DNA of 64,000 bases from Phytophthora quininea (Eukaryota; Oomycota; Peronosporomycetes; Peronosporales; Peronosporaceae): the NCBI GenBank assembly GCA_011947345.1, contig JAAVTG010000519.1:620001-684000 (forward strand), read 5' to 3'. Made by a program: the position numbers and the translations under genes. This document shows positions 54,401-64,000 of the stretch, piece by piece. How positions within the stretch are numbered: position 1 is the stretch's first letter; the number at the start of each line of letters is the position of its first letter. Under the pieces are notes generated by a model. It was not told the DNA's origin. It saw only the letters and a list, made by a program, of their open reading frames with translations, and searched no databases.

Positions 54401-56342
54401 TTACTTGCTCGTAATAGAGCTCAAACTTCTCGTAGATCTCCGATTTCTCTGTCATCGGAAACACGGTCACAAACCGACTTGCTTCATCAACCAGCACCGC
54501 AATGAACCGTTTTCCTGAAAATGATTTGACGGAGTAAGGTCCCCACAGATCGAGATGGACGAATTCGCCAACTAGCCATGCTCGAGTTGGTGGTGCGTCC
54601 TCATGTATGCTAACATGACGAGAATGAAAAGTTTTTCGTGTTAACTTGCCTTTGACACACGTCGTACATTTAAATCCATCAGGAGCACGTAAATTCAGCC
54701 CTCTCAATGGCCATCGGGCATGTCGAAACAACGCGTTGAACGCATTTCTACCGGGATGTCCGAGTCGATCATGCCACAACTCCACTTCTTTTTCTTGTGC
54801 TTCTTTTTCCTCCATCACCATTACAGAATCTAAGGAGCTCTCCAACTCTAATCGGAAAAGATGGGTTTCATCTCTGTAAGCCTTTGTCTGACAGGAATCC
54901 AATAGTACGTCTGCATATTCTTCTTCATCAACATGACAGCGTATTCGTTCCGACGAATCCAGTGCTCGTGAAGCTTGCTTCGCCACCGAGAACAAACTAC
55001 ACTGTAGTTCAGGAATGTAGCGAACCCCACGTAGCAGCAACGAATATCTGCCAGACTCAGTAACTAACTCCTTTTTGACAGTTCCAACTCCAACTACTTC
55101 CAACCAGTTCTGGCCTCCTGTACGCACGTACGAACTCAATGGTGTGAATGTCACAAAGTCTCTCTTTTGGTTCGTCATGTGACTGGTAGCTCCCGTGTCC
55201 AGGTACCAACGATCATGAGCGAGATCTGCCACTCTCTTTTCGGAAATCATCAAATTTATGGCAACGTAGGCATAATCGTCGCTTTCATTTCCGTCGTAAC
55301 TCTTGCCACCAGATTTGGCATTCATGCTGCCTCCACTCGACTTGCCACGCTTCTGTGCAGGGCTTCCAGTTTGACAGCCATGCGGTGGACGTTTGCCCAG
55401 ATGAGGACAATTTCGAACTTGATGATCTTCCTCATGACAATGGTAACAACCAGCGCTTCGTGTTTGTTCAGTGTTTCCTTGTCCGCCATTACCATGACCA
55501 CCTTGATTTGCTCCACCTCTGCCTGCAGATCCGCGACCACCTTGATTTGCTCCACCTCTGCCTGCAGATCCGCGACCACCACGGCCTCGACCTCGACCGC
55601 GACCGCGTCCTCGGCCCCGACCTCGGCCAGCACCACGGCCTCTGCCACGACCACGACCTCCAGCAAAGAAGGCTTTGTCTCCATCGTTGCCTTTTTCTCC
55701 TTGTGACTTCCTGTTTTGCATGTGATCGTACGCCAACTCAAGCGCCTGCTCGAGCTGTTCATAACTTGGTGGGTCGTCTGGTTTTTCTGTTGTATGACTG
55801 GCGAGAAATGTCTGCACGACGTTATCGTACTCGCAGGACAGCGAACCTATCAAAATTGCTGGCTTCGCGTACTCCTCCACTGGTCTGCCAACCACTGAGA
55901 CGGTCTCCATGAGACGACGCATTTCACTCAAGTGATCCGGTAGATTGCCCTTCGGATCCAAACGAAGACGACTCAACTTGGCTCGCTCTTCTGCGTACTT
56001 CAAGTACGTCTTGCCCATGAATCGCCTTTTTAGACGTTCCACGACATGGAAAGGAGTTGGCTCGAACTTGACCGTCTTCATGATCTGGTTTGTCATCGAA
56101 TCGTAGAGGATATCCTTTGCCGACGCAGTCTTCAGAACCCACTCATCATGTTTCTCTTGTTTACTCTCGTCTTTACTCTCCTCAGGCTCTTTGATGTCCT
56201 GCTCGCAGTATCTCCACAACTTCTTTCGTTGGAGCTTGAGTTTGACGCGCTCGAGCCACACTTCAAAGTCTGTACCGTCAAAGGGAGGGATAGACTTCCG
56301 CTGGTCCTTCGACTCTTTCGCGTCCTTCTTGTCTTCAGACAT
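51492..56342 (-). CDS. Copia Gag-Pol polyprotein
   Basis: 1,616 codons with no break. Gag-like N-terminus, an Arg/Gly-rich region (about residues 220-290) with a short tandem repeat of [13 protein letters not shown] type, a zinc knuckle [14 protein letters not shown], protease motif [11 protein letters not shown], a pre-integrase zinc segment ([10 protein letters not shown]...CTTCVKGK), integrase D-D-E ([25 protein letters not shown]), RT ([23 protein letters not shown]) and RNase H ([21 protein letters not shown]). In a window where most long genes show frame breaks, this one is intact, supporting recent insertion. Confidence 0.95.
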   Translation of the reverse strand: MSEDKKDAKESKDQRKSIPPFDGTDFEVWLERVKLKLQRKKLWRYCEQDIKEPEESKDESKQEKHDEWVLKTASAKDILYDSMTNQIMKTVKFEPTPFHVVERLKRRFMGKTYLKYAEERAKLSRLRLDPKGNLPDHLSEMRRLMETVSVVGRPVEEYAKPAILIGSLSCEYDNVVQTFLASHTTEKPDDPPSYEQLEQALELAYDHMQNRKSQGEKGNDGDKAFFAGGRGRGRGRGAGRGRGRGRGRGRGRGRGGRGSAGRGGANQGGRGSAGRGGANQGGHGNGGQGNTEQTRSAGCYHCHEEDHQVRNCPHLGKRPPHGCQTGSPAQKRGKSSGGSMNAKSGGKSYDGNESDDYAYVAINLMISEKRVADLAHDRWYLDTGATSHMTNQKRDFVTFTPLSSYVRTGGQNWLEVVGVGTVKKELVTESGRYSLLLRGVRYIPELQCSLFSVAKQASRALDSSERIRCHVDEEEYADVLLDSCQTKAYRDETHLFRLELESSLDSVMVMEEKEAQEKEVELWHDRLGHPGRNAFNALFRHARWPLRGLNLRAPDGFKCTTCVKGKLTRKTFHSRHVSIHEDAPPTRAWLVGEFVHLDLWGPYSVKSFSGKRFIAVLVDEASRFVTVFPMTEKSEIYEKFELYYEQVKTQLNVRMKELRTDNARELLKLGRNCKEKYGMVCSLTIKYTSEQNAVAERMIRTITERMRCLLHHFSLPQEMWAEAVLTATYYVNIVPNSTRGMELPYAIWYRELPVYSRLRVFGCAVLAYVDKVERRKMDAKAREAIFVGYSREKRGYRLLDSKTRHAFYSHTAIFYEDKPGRISTNAMAETPPESTQEYFGLDSVSMQNIPQILDEMHEDAGQEFVPCDDDVHRNLAGGADDERSARSGGVDVESARAGGAVGTVESLTRKRGHSSREEDDVDQPHRKRMRSARASSTVAVRSTDPQEADHLRGECVPKCVKTCVVTQKQKKRKSSGRCMAPAASDVVSSNTKPSEECKERLTTSKCRSLRECKATDDSCTDNPVTRSGRLSKPPPWFGDFIYIGYSNTNPDDSVCSSSSMEWPKAREELQRAMAKEQALAWWQDYCCLTTSVVTEPETFKEAMESEEFMQWRSAANAEYDALTKNGTWVLVPREKHMKVLGNRWVFRVKYLPNGEIERYKARLVIKGFMQMYGIDYLEVYSPVVRLETLRVLLTLAAVWNYEVHQMDVTTAFLNGKIDVEVFMEQPEGFKMKGKANWVCRLLKSLYGLKQAPRVWYQLLKNFLVEQGFTILKSEACVAVKVIDGQLVFIPLYVDDLILFAPTLDLINKMKKMFCDRFEMKDLGEIHYILGWEIKRNREERTIFIGQQKYGELVLKKFQMDSCNGCKTPSTPDMKLTKAMCPTNADERNLMKDKPYRSVVGSLMYLMLGTRPDLAYLVRECSQFLETPGLMHWRAVKRGLRYLQETLDYGLLLGGHKWSEQKLDRHLKAYADADFANRIDDRKSVAGYLTKFCESTISWTSQTEKTVALHTTEAEYMALSLLVQEVIHLRQMLKELKVTQTMPTEVFVDNESAKKLAINPAFHNRSKHIDVRHHFVRERVELKQIDVRRVPGVDNVADAFTKPLPRPAFEKHRDAMG

Positions 56343-56374
56343 GCTTCTTAGTTACGTGTGTGCTTCCCCTGCGT

Positions 56375-56394
56375 GAGCCTTGGGCTCATAACCA
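56375..56394 (-). other. Copia primer-binding site (half-tRNA type)
   Basis: Directly next to the 5' LTR, the minus strand reads TGGTTATGAGCCCAAGGCTC. Its complement contains GGGCTCATAACC, the anticodon loop of eukaryotic initiator tRNA-Met. This fits priming from an internal cut in the anticodon arm, as known for Drosophila copia. Confidence 0.65.
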
Positions 56395-56670
56395 CTTGCG
56401 AACCACTTATATTTGCAGAGAAGGAAGCAACAGCACTTGACAAGGCAGCAAACCGCCACCTATGAGCAACTTCGTGTTTTGTGGAATGAGCAGTTCTTTC
56501 TACCTCTCAGATAGTCTCACGCTAACTTCCTAATGTAGTGGATAAACCTCTGTAGGACAAACCCCACTACTATGGGAAAACCTCCAGTCCTCACGACCTT
56601 CACGGGATGAACAACCCACACATGCAGCTTCAACACTAGCAACATCAACTGGGATCAGTAAAGCCGCAAT
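56395..56670 (-). repeat. Copia 5' LTR
   Basis: 276 bp, same sequence as 51159-51433 apart from one A. It lies next to the primer-binding site, so it is the 5' LTR of this minus-strand element. Confidence 0.9.
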
Positions 56671-57052
56671 AAAAACAATTGCCATCGTCCTCAACAATGC
56701 CCCCACCATGAGGCACTTTGACGCCTCATTTTCCTTGGCTCGCAGAGGGAAACATGCTCGTGCTCAACTCGTTCGTCGACAGTTGGGCGTGGCGGAATGG
56801 CTCGCTGTTTATGCTGCAGTTCTGCATGGGCCGGCGGCAACTTCAATCACTTTCCTCGAGCTGCTGCTTGGGGAGCCCTCGCATCCTTCTCTAAAGTCCG
56901 CGTTTCCCTTTTCTCTTCCTCTCTTGCTGTCACTATTTCTATCTTGCTTTCACTATGTCATAAACCGTGGTCTCCGCCAACAATCACTGATCACTCCTCC
57001 CTCTCTAACGTCCGCACATGTCGACTGGCGAACCCCACCGGAGCTCTTCGCC
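56671..57052. other. Upstream region of the pyrophosphorylase gene
   Basis: About 380 bp between the copia LTR and the USP start codon. The frame of USP is open back to 56708 but this part lacks family similarity. It includes pyrimidine-rich stretches (for example 56908-56950) typical of oomycete promoters. Confidence 0.4.
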
Positions 57053-59022
57053 ATGGCGAGCAAGCTCAGCGCCGCCTACGTCACAACGCAAAACTCGATG
57101 GGCATCGCACACTCCGAAGACAACAACCAGCAGGCTGCAGTCGCACCTGAGGCCCGTGCTCGGGTGCTAAGGGCGTTGCAGGCCTGGGATCAAGCAGAAC
57201 TGTTGACGCTGCTCTCCGAACAGCCCGACGACGGAGCTCTGTGGACGCAGCTACTGCACTTCGACGGCTGGTACAAGGGCGGCGTGGACGGATATCTGTC
57301 TACAGCTACCAAACTACACGCGGAGCTGCGCGGTGAAGCCTCGGAAGACGACGGTGGCAATGTCTGGGCCAACTGGAAGCCGTCGAACCCTGCGGCGTCG
57401 TCGGAACTGGCGGCGGTCGCAAATTTCGAGTCACCGCTGTACACGGAGCTGGAGCAGGTCGGTCTCTCGAATCTGGACAAGTGCTGCTTCGTGGTGGTGG
57501 CTGGCGGACTGGGTGAACGTCTTGGCTACCAAGGGATCAAGCTAAGGCTTCCAGTGGAGACGCTGACCCACACCAGCTACTTGGAAGCCTACGTGCAGCA
57601 TCTTCTGGCGATGCAGACGCTCGCCAACTCCAAATTGGAGCAAGATCAAGCTCCGATCCAGATCCCGTTGGCGATTATGACGTCGGATTCGACCCACGAG
57701 GCGACGTTGACCTTCTTGGAAGAGCACAAGTACTTTGGCATGACGAAAGACCAACTGACACTCATCAAGCAGGAGAAAGTGCCGTGTGTCGATGTGATCG
57801 AGGAATCTGCCGCGGACGGCAAGCAACCGAAGCTGAAACTTGTCGCGAAGGACGGCCTGCTGGCGATGAAGCCTCATGGACATGGCGATGTCCATACGCT
57901 GCTGCACACGTCTGGGTTGGCGAATAAGTGGCAGAAGGCAGGCAAGAAGTTTGTGCACTTCATTCAAGACACCAACTACCTCATTCTTAACGGCGCACTG
58001 CCGATGCTGGGGGCTTGTGTCAAGCACAACTGGGGCTTTGCGTTCACGACGGTGCCGCGTAAAGCCAAAGACGCGTCTGGAGGTATCGTCCGCTTCACAT
58101 CAGCTGACGGCAAGCACTCGACGCTGTTCAACGTGGAATACCATGAGCTTGACCAGTTCTTGCGCACACGAGCTAAGGAGGAGTTCCCGGACGGCGACGT
58201 GAACGACCCCAAGACGGGCTTCTCTCCGTTCCCAGGCAACATCAACGGTGTGGTCGCGGCTTTGGATTTCTACGTGCCGGTGCTGGAGAAGACGATGGGC
58301 TTCGTGCCTGAGGTGTTCAACCCAAAGTTCCATCCCAATTCTAACAAATGCGAGTTCAAATCCCCGCTCGTCTGGAGTGCATGATGCAGGACTACCCGAA
58401 GCTGCTGGTGCAGTACCAAATCGAGCAGCATGACGACAGTGGCAATGGTGGCGTTGGTCTCGTCCAGTTCCCGTCCGGGTTGGTTTACTCGCCATGCAAG
58501 AATGACGCTGCCAGTGCCAGTGAGAAGGCGAAGAACGATATCCCTCCGCAGTGTGCTAGCTCTGCTGAGCACGAGGTGTTTGCAGTGAACCGCTTGAAAC
58601 TGCGTGCGCTTGGCGTGTCGCTACCTGAAGATCAGAAGGCGCAGTCGTGGCTTGACATTCCGGTGGACTGCTCCGGTCCGCAGCTCGTCTTCAGCAACGG
58701 GTTTGCTCTCAGCAAGGAGACGTTGGCCAAGAAGTTCACCAACCCATCGGCTGTGGACATCACGGCTCGCTCGACGCTGATTGTGGAGGGAGCCGACGTA
58801 AGAATCAGCGCATTGAAGCTGGATGGTGTCGTGCGTATCGTGGCCTGCACCGGTGCCAAGGTCGAGGTGAAGTCGCTGGCCGTCAAGAACGCCGGTGTCG
58901 AATATGAATCTGTGGGTGAGGACAGCGACCCAGTGGATGCGATGCGTGGATATCGCTTGAAGCAGAAGGAGATGAAGGAATTCCGCTTCGATACACCAGG
59001 CAACTACGTGATCAACGAGTAG
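57053..59022 (+). CDS. USP: UDP-sugar pyrophosphorylase
   Basis: Converts UTP plus sugar-1-phosphates to UDP-sugars. The nucleotide-binding loop VVVAGGLGERLGYQGIK matches the plant/protist USP group better than UGP. Also present are LAIMTSDSTHEATLTFLEEH, KPHGHGDVHTLLHTSGLA, FIQDTNYLI, LECMMQDYPKLL and a C-terminal beta-helix-like part. The ATG at 57053 (MASKLSAAY) is chosen because upstream sequence is not conserved. The frame changes once, at CCCC 58362-58365 within the FKSP...RLECMMQDY block, where one extra C would restore the family sequence; both halves are fully conserved. About 655 residues in total. Small fragments of this gene recur downstream. Confidence 0.88.
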
Positions 59023-59642
59023 ATGTGAAGCGCTGCACATGTAGACCCCACAGTTTGTGCTTGTATAGCTTGGTTGATGAAAACACCAGTTTGAAGCAAA
59101 CATGCTTTCGATTAACGTCTTGATGAGTGTCAGTTGGTCCTTAGTCACGTCAAGGCCCTCTTGCGCTTCCAGGAAGCTGTCGCTCCGACAATCATGAGAA
59201 GAACGCCGATAAAATGTAAGACTTGACCAGACATGGAACACACGCTGGCTTAACGTGCATGAGACTTGAACTCTATCAGATTCTGAAGTAGTTGCAAAGC
59301 TTGCGTCGCTGAGCTTCGGTGCCATCAACCGCTACGATGTCGAAGTGCTCGTGCATGAGCATGGCCAGGTGGTTGATCCAGCTGCATGTGGTCGATACCC
59401 GCTAGAGTCGCCGGGAACGGAGGTGACGGGATCTCTTGTCCTGCTGCAGCATCCGCGACTTGGTCCATCTCCAGGTAGTCGGTGGACGTCATCACGTTCT
59501 TCTTGGTCTTCTTCTTCTCTGTCTTCAGCGAAGTATGGTGTGGAAGTTGCCTCGGCAGTTAACCTTCAAATTTGACTTGGATACGTTGAAGTGGACCGGT
59601 TATTTCAGTAAGGTTATATAAGCGTACCCACTTCTCAATCTG
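59023..59642. other. Intergenic with an inverted USP fragment
   Basis: At about 59110-59180 the minus strand encodes FLEAQEGLDVTKDQLTLIK, a diverged copy of the USP segment FLEEHKYFGMTKDQLTLIK (coded near 57715-57770). The rest shows no supported gene. A second trace of USP 3' sequence lies near 60611-60636. Confidence 0.6.
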
Positions 59643-60512
59643 ATGGCCATGAGTATCACGCAGCAGCAGGACGAGGACTACGAGGACTTCTTCAGCACGG
59701 ACCTGTTCGTGAACCGCAGCTACGAGGTGCAGGAGTTCGCCTTCTGCGACGGCGTCAAGCAGAAGCTGCTGTGCTCGCATGCGGCCTCTACGGACCACGA
59801 CCTGACGGGCCAAGTGGTGTGGCCTGTCTCGGCCTTCCTGGCCTGGTACCTGGCGGCTCACAGTGACCAGCTGGCCGGCAAGAATGTGGTGGAGCTGGGA
59901 GCAGGTGCCGGACTGAGCGGTCTCGTCGCCTCACAGTTTGCGTAAGGTGACGTAGCATAAACCTCCTCCTCTGTTGCTACTGACTTGTCTTGTAGTGCCC
60001 ACACAGCTCTGACGGACGGCAACGACATCGTTTTGGAGCTGCTAGTCGACAACGTTGAAGCTCATGCAGACTCTAGCAAAACACAGGCCCTGCCACTGCT
60101 CTGGGGCGACCACGACAGCGTCGTAACTTTCGAGGAAGCCTTCCCGTATCCCGTGGACCTACTCATTGGCGCCGACGTCGTGTGCTGGCCCATACTGGTC
60201 AAGCCGATCCTGCAGACCATCAAGTACTTGCTGCTGCGATCAATAAACCCTCTAGAGAGCAAGTTCTGCTGCGGCTTTGTGTGCCGCGCACAGACTACGG
60301 AAGATCTGCTGTTCAAAGAGGCGCAGGCGTTCGGCTTCCGTTTTGAGCGAGTTCCTGGCGACGCGTTCCTGCCCACGCCAACACCCGCAGACGCCGTCTC
60401 GAACCGAGAGCTGCAACTGCTCGTGTTCACTCTCGACCCAAAGAAACCCAACTGGAACGAACCTGTGCACTTTTCCAACGCTGAGCTCTCGAATCTGCAG
60501 ACCGCGTGCTAG
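59643..60512 (+). CDS. METTL21-like protein methyltransferase
   Basis: SAM-dependent class I methyltransferase of the METTL21/FAM86 type that methylates lysines. Motifs: VVWPVSAFLAWYL, the SAM-binding VVELGAGAGLSGLVA, LTDGNDIVLELL, a IGADVVCW motif in the place of the usual DxxY-type motif, and a C-terminal strand ELQLLVFTL. A 54-bp intron at 59942-59995 (donor GTAAGGTG, acceptor TTGTAG) joins the frames without a shift. The ATG at 59643 follows a short leader; MSITQQQD at the next Met is also possible. About 272 residues, a normal length. Substrate unknown. Confidence 0.8.
59942..59995 (+). other. Methyltransferase intron
   Basis: 54-bp GT-AG intron; splicing yields FAAHTALTDGN, continuing the Rossmann fold after the SAM-binding loop. 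Confidence 0.8.
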
Positions 60513-61363
60513 ACGTAATAGACTAAGACCAGCGTGAAGCATCAAAACGAACTGGATGGGAAGAGCCTGGTGTCGCTCGACGCTGAGTGTGTAGAGAGCC
60601 GGAATCGGCCAAGATCGAGTGGCCGTCAAGAACGCCGGTTTGTGGGAAGTCAAGTTTTGGCACAGTGATCGCCACCTCCAAGGAGATGGATCTGGTTCAG
60701 ACAGTTTAGCAACCAAAATCGAAAACGCCAAGAGAACAGTCACTGCCGCCGCGTAAGTCGGTCTTACGTGGATAGGAACAGTCATAAATAACGACGACAG
60801 GCTTCCCGTGGAGATTGTGCCTCAGTATCGCGATATCCGGAATTGTGCTCGAAGTAGCAAATTTATTAATGAGCAAAATGGAATGGGGCTGCCGCAGCAG
60901 CAGCTACGCAGTCACCTGAACAAACTAATGGCTCTCGTACGCCGAGCACCCTGCCGCATCAACACTGCACTGAATAAGCTTACCCCGTAATCCTCGCACT
61001 GCATAAGCACTGCCGCAAAATCTTCTGCGAGTCCTGGGAATTGTTGCAACTGCATGCTGGTGTTCAGGCTTGGCGACACTCAGATGATGGTCATAGAGTC
61101 TCACAAAAACGACAACGCACTGCAAGTCCGACACCAAGTTAATGTATTCCAGCGAGCCACAACGCGCATGGAGAAATCCCTAGAGCACAAAAACGGTGTA
61201 CGTTTATTCCTGAGTGAGGATTTATCAGATTTGACGTGCTACTTTCGGCGTGAACTTCACGGGCGGATGTCCACAGTAATCATGAATATTTTTGTTGTCA
61301 GATCGAAGGCACCGCACAAGTTTCGTCATTCCCGAATTTGGTCGTATAGCTGCACAGTCTAAT
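60513..61363. other. Intergenic, methyltransferase to bZIP-like gene
   Basis: 850 bp without a supported gene. Near 60611-60636 lies a stretch sharing TGGCCGTCAAGAACGCCGGT with the USP 3' coding region (58870-58889), a probable gene scrap. Confidence 0.5.
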
Positions 61364-62197
61364 ATGAATGCTCGCTGGATGGCCGACGTTGGTATTGCCG
61401 AACGAGACAAGGAAGGACCAGAGCTTCCGATGCAGCTTCGAGCAGCAGCCACGACAACGCCAAGGGATTCGCATGCACGTGAAGGCTCATGGAGTGGATT
61501 TGCTGCGGCCATTGCTGAACTCGAAGCCAAGAACCGCGAACGCCGTCGACTCAAAACAGCACGATACAGGAAGCAGCAGCACGATAAAACTCTTCAACTC
61601 GAGCAAGCAATTCGGCGGTTGCAACAAGACGTTCACAACCTCGAACTGCAGAAGCAGCAAGTGGCGATGGGCATTTCCTTGAGAGCTGCCCCTTGGTGTG
61701 TGGTGGCCGAGTACTTCCGGCTCTTTCGCTACGGCTACAAAGCTCCCCAAGAACGTGGCAAACCTCACGCGCAGCTCGATTTTCTAAACGCCGTCATGGC
61801 GCCAGACGTCATTGATGGTCCTCGATGCGGCATCGACGCGATGGTCGAGAACTGGGCGCTCGCGATGTGGTGCTGCCCCGACTTCGAGCTCCACCTTCGA
61901 CGCATTGACAATGGGGTCGACGGCGTTGTGGCCGCATCTTCCACGGTCTCATTCACCATCACGACGACCACGTTGCGATGTGGTTTTAATTGCGATTTAG
62001 CAGAAGACAAAGGATCGATGGAGTTGCTCGGCCAGAGGATCCACGTACGTGGGCAACTTGAATTCCACTGGGACGAAGAGAACGATCGAGTCAAGATGCT
62101 CGTAAGCAAACTGGATGTGGAGACTGCGCTATTGAAATTGCTGGGGAGTTTGGAAGACGTCTCGCGCGTGTTGAAAACGACGTTTTTAATGCTCTGA
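61364..62197 (+). CDS. bZIP-like protein of the oomycete-expanded type
   Basis: 277 residues from the ATG at 61364. The basic region KNRERRRLKTARYRKQQ is followed by heptad hydrophobics (LQLEQAIRRLQQDVHNLELQ), giving a short leucine-zipper-like coiled coil. The Asn of the standard bZIP DNA-contact signature appears to be absent at its usual place, as in other unusual oomycete bZIPs. The rest (AEYFRLFRYGY, DFLNAVMAPDV, then beta-strand-rich sequence to the end) resembles a SnoaL/NTF2- or START-like fold, which I cannot assign more closely. Complete frame, no intron seen. Likely nuclear transcription regulator; targets unknown. Confidence 0.7.
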   Translation: MNARWMADVGIAERDKEGPELPMQLRAAATTTPRDSHAREGSWSGFAAAIAELEAKNRERRRLKTARYRKQQHDKTLQLEQAIRRLQQDVHNLELQKQQVAMGISLRAAPWCVVAEYFRLFRYGYKAPQERGKPHAQLDFLNAVMAPDVIDGPRCGIDAMVENWALAMWCCPDFELHLRRIDNGVDGVVAASSTVSFTITTTTLRCGFNCDLAEDKGSMELLGQRIHVRGQLEFHWDEENDRVKMLVSKLDVETALLKLLGSLEDVSRVLKTTFLML

Positions 62198-62675
62198 TCG
62201 TGTACAATGCTCTATAAGTTGTGGCACTTATAATCATCAATATCTGGCGATCATGACTTTCACCCAGCGCTCTCGATTTTCTACGATGCCCCAATACTGG
62301 TAGCGTCGCCAAGCTTTCGATTTTCGTCTGAATTTGGTGCTGACGATGGTCTCTTGCAAGGTTTCAGCATTTCGGCGACTGCTGTCTGGCCCGCCTGTCG
62401 AGCTGGGTCGCGTTCCTCAACCTCTTCGCGTTCTTCGTAGATTGGCAACTACCCCTACAGCCTCGTGATTGTGAGTAGCGAGCAATAGCTCTATGCATTG
62501 GAACACGATTCAATTCCTTTTGACCATGGTCGAGCAGTAGTCCTGTACAGTACTGGTGGGATTTTTAGGTGATTGTCATGATTGGCGTTAGAGCTCATGC
62601 ATTTCTAAGCTGAATCAAGTACTGTATGGCTACATCGTGCGACGTGTGCAAAAGGCAACTCGCTCACAATCAACG
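62198..62675. other. Intergenic, bZIP-like to NLP 3' end
   Basis: Convergent spacer of about 480 bp, no feature recognised. Confidence 0.45.
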
Positions 62676-63439
62676 CTAAGCCGACGAGTTCCAAATCGAA
62701 ATGGTTTGGTAACGAGTGGAGTACGTGGACGCGTAGCCGAGGTAGGTCTCAAAGAAGACGTCGCTCACAGGCACGTTGTTGTCCTCCCCAAAGTCCGTCA
62801 CGTTCAGCGCCGCACGGGCCTCGTCCGTCATCTGCTCCCACATGATGAGGTCTTGGAACTCGCCTTTTCAGTGGTTAGCTCGATGGAATGGTACTCCAGG
62901 TCGTCATTGTACGCCATCAGCACGGTGTTGCCGTTGATGTTGCCTCTCGCGACGGGGCGGTTGATGGCGTAGCTACCAGTGATCGTCGTCTGGGTCGAAG
63001 CTGCCAACACCGTCGCCGTCTCGAGCGCAGGGTCGTCGATCCACACGACTGCGCTCAGCCAGCGGTGGCGAACGCCGAAATCGCCAAATATTCCCGAGAC
63101 TTGGTCTTTCGGGAAGTACCAGGCATACATGAAGGCCCAGTGGTTGTTGTACAGCATGGCTCGTCCGTACACTTGCGAGCCCAATTCGGAGCCACCGCAA
63201 CCCCCATCCTGTGACCCCGTTGGTTTAAGTCCGCCACTCGTCTCGCCTGCAGCGTTGACGGCTGGGTACGGGTGGCAGCCATTCTTGATGACAAGCGACG
63301 GCTTGAAGTTGATGGCCGCTTTCTCGACGTCGGTGGTTGGATTTGGCTGCGGGAACGGCTGCACCTGGTCGTGAGCGATTGAGCCCGCTTCGACAGTGAT
63401 GCTTGTGAGGGCTGTGGCTGCGAGTACGAGCAGCTTCAT
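62676..63439 (-). CDS. Nep1-like protein (NLP), atypical heptapeptide, frame-broken
   Basis: Secreted NLP/NPP1-family protein. Signal peptide LLVLAATALTSITVEA, HDQVQPF, FKPSLVIKNGCHPYPAVN, two cysteines of the first disulfide, a YAWYFPKDQ segment and a region with ALNVTDFGEDNNVP. The normally invariant GHRHDWE reads GVRHRWL here, changing three of seven residues including positions tied to metal binding and cytotoxicity, so this copy is probably of the non-cytotoxic type. The frame changes near 62865-62868 (TTTT on the plus strand), separating the last 60 or so residues; the stop is then at 62676. Start is the ATG ending at 63439. Described as read, without reconstruction. Confidence 0.82.
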
Positions 63440-64000
63440 TTGGGAGTTGACGGTTGTGTCAGTTTGCTGGAAGATTTAAGAGTGAGCATTTGGAACCGAA
63501 GAAGCTGCATAAACTTTATGATAAAGGAGATGCCGCGTAAACGTCGATCAAGTTTTTTGTACCCATATTCATGAGCTGATCCCCAACCGAACTTTGAAGT
63601 ATTGGTCAGGTTCATGTCACCGGGACCAACGCCAGCGTACCATATTTCCACCTGATCAACTTGCGCTGGTCATTACGACGTAAGCTGGAGATTGATTCTC
63701 GTTAACTCGAAGCTCTAATTCACAGTTCGTTTAAAACTGTGTGGCAGGTTCACACTCCGAAATGGGTAACGCGAGTAGTAGTAATGCTGAGGTATTACAA
63801 AAGAATCTGGTACAGCATTCCAAAGACAACAGACCACCCCGAGGCGCCATTTAAATTGTATGAGCGCCACCGCATCCACTTTGTTTTATCAATGGCTCGA
63901 GCATCACACTGCAGAGCTTGCCATGCCTCCATTCACGCACTGCAGACCTTGCCACGCCATCGTTCACGAATTCACTGGATTTGTCACGCACGGTTTTGGA
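63440..64000. other. NLP upstream region to the window end
   Basis: Probable NLP promoter; a short minus-strand frame (63651-63436) has no support. Near the end (63895-63985) a short imperfect repeat of the type CACTGCAGA(G/C)CTTGCCA(T/C)GCC is seen twice. No gene recognised. Confidence 0.45.

Larger units (their letters stand above)
51159..56670 (-). mobile_element. Ty1/copia LTR retrotransposon, apparently intact
   Basis: 5.5-kb element with near-identical LTRs, a single long Gag-Pol frame, a primer-binding site and AAAAA on both flanks (51154-51158 and 56671-56675), consistent with a 5-bp target duplication. Domain order gag, protease, integrase, RT, RNase H is that of copia. The identical LTRs and intact frame imply recent, possibly current, activity. 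It sits about 380 bp upstream of the UDP-sugar pyrophosphorylase start. Confidence 0.95.

Noticed and set aside
55500..55620. Tandem repeat suspected to be a minisatellite or CRISPR-like array
   Set aside because: It is the Arg/Gly-rich coding repeat in copia gag; two to three units without spacers.
1..64000. tRNA or rRNA genes
   Set aside because: I found no convincing cloverleaf or rRNA sequence by reading; the only tRNA-like signal is the copia primer-binding site. A tRNAscan run would settle this.

Overview
This window looks like nuclear DNA of a plant-pathogenic oomycete, most likely a Phytophthora. It combines RXLR-dEER, Crinkler (CRN) and Nep1-like (NLP) effector-type genes with compact housekeeping genes that have few introns of about 40-75 bp, a chromodomain Ty3/gypsy element and a Ty1/copia element. 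The species cannot be told from what I see.

Layout: 0.4-11 kb holds housekeeping genes: serine hydroxymethyltransferase, a MAF1 homolog, and a very large coiled-coil protein on the minus strand. 11.3-20.3 kb is the most unusual part. It is a cluster of about eleven short genes for one unrecognised family of small basic proteins ending in Arg-Arg, arranged as two long, nearly perfect palindromes that overlap inside one gene (first arms 11413-13153 and 13614-15355; second arms 15207-17132 and 17822-19750). 20.4-26.8 kb holds a microcephalin-like BRCT protein carrying a RanBP2-type zinc finger, a secreted CAP/PR-1-like protein and an atlastin-like GTPase. 27.0-35.2 kb holds two CRN genes facing each other; the first is split by a very young gypsy element. 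35.3-41 kb holds an acid-sphingomyelinase-like phosphoesterase, an SPX-RING protein and an ankyrin-repeat protein. 41.7-50.8 kb is framed by an inverted duplication of a decayed RXLR effector plus the 3' end of a REXO4-like exonuclease gene; between the arms lie that exonuclease, an ankyrin-DHHC palmitoyltransferase, an M13 metallopeptidase and an unrecognised ORF. 51.2-56.7 kb is a copia element with an intact 1,616-residue polyprotein. 57-64 kb holds UDP-sugar pyrophosphorylase, a METTL21-like methyltransferase, a bZIP-like protein and an NLP gene.

Many otherwise normal genes are interrupted by single-base frame changes, mostly at homopolymer runs of four where the family reading frame needs five. 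The two LTRs of each retroelement, and several differences between palindrome arms, also differ only by homopolymer length. I therefore treat most of these breaks as probable base-calling or assembly errors. The RXLR copies share identical lesions and are likely true pseudogenes; the second CRN has an internal stop and is also likely decayed.

There is no operon logic here. The shared theme is a housekeeping framework interspersed with effector-type genes, transposons and recent inverted duplications, typical of a gene-sparse, fast-evolving oomycete region.
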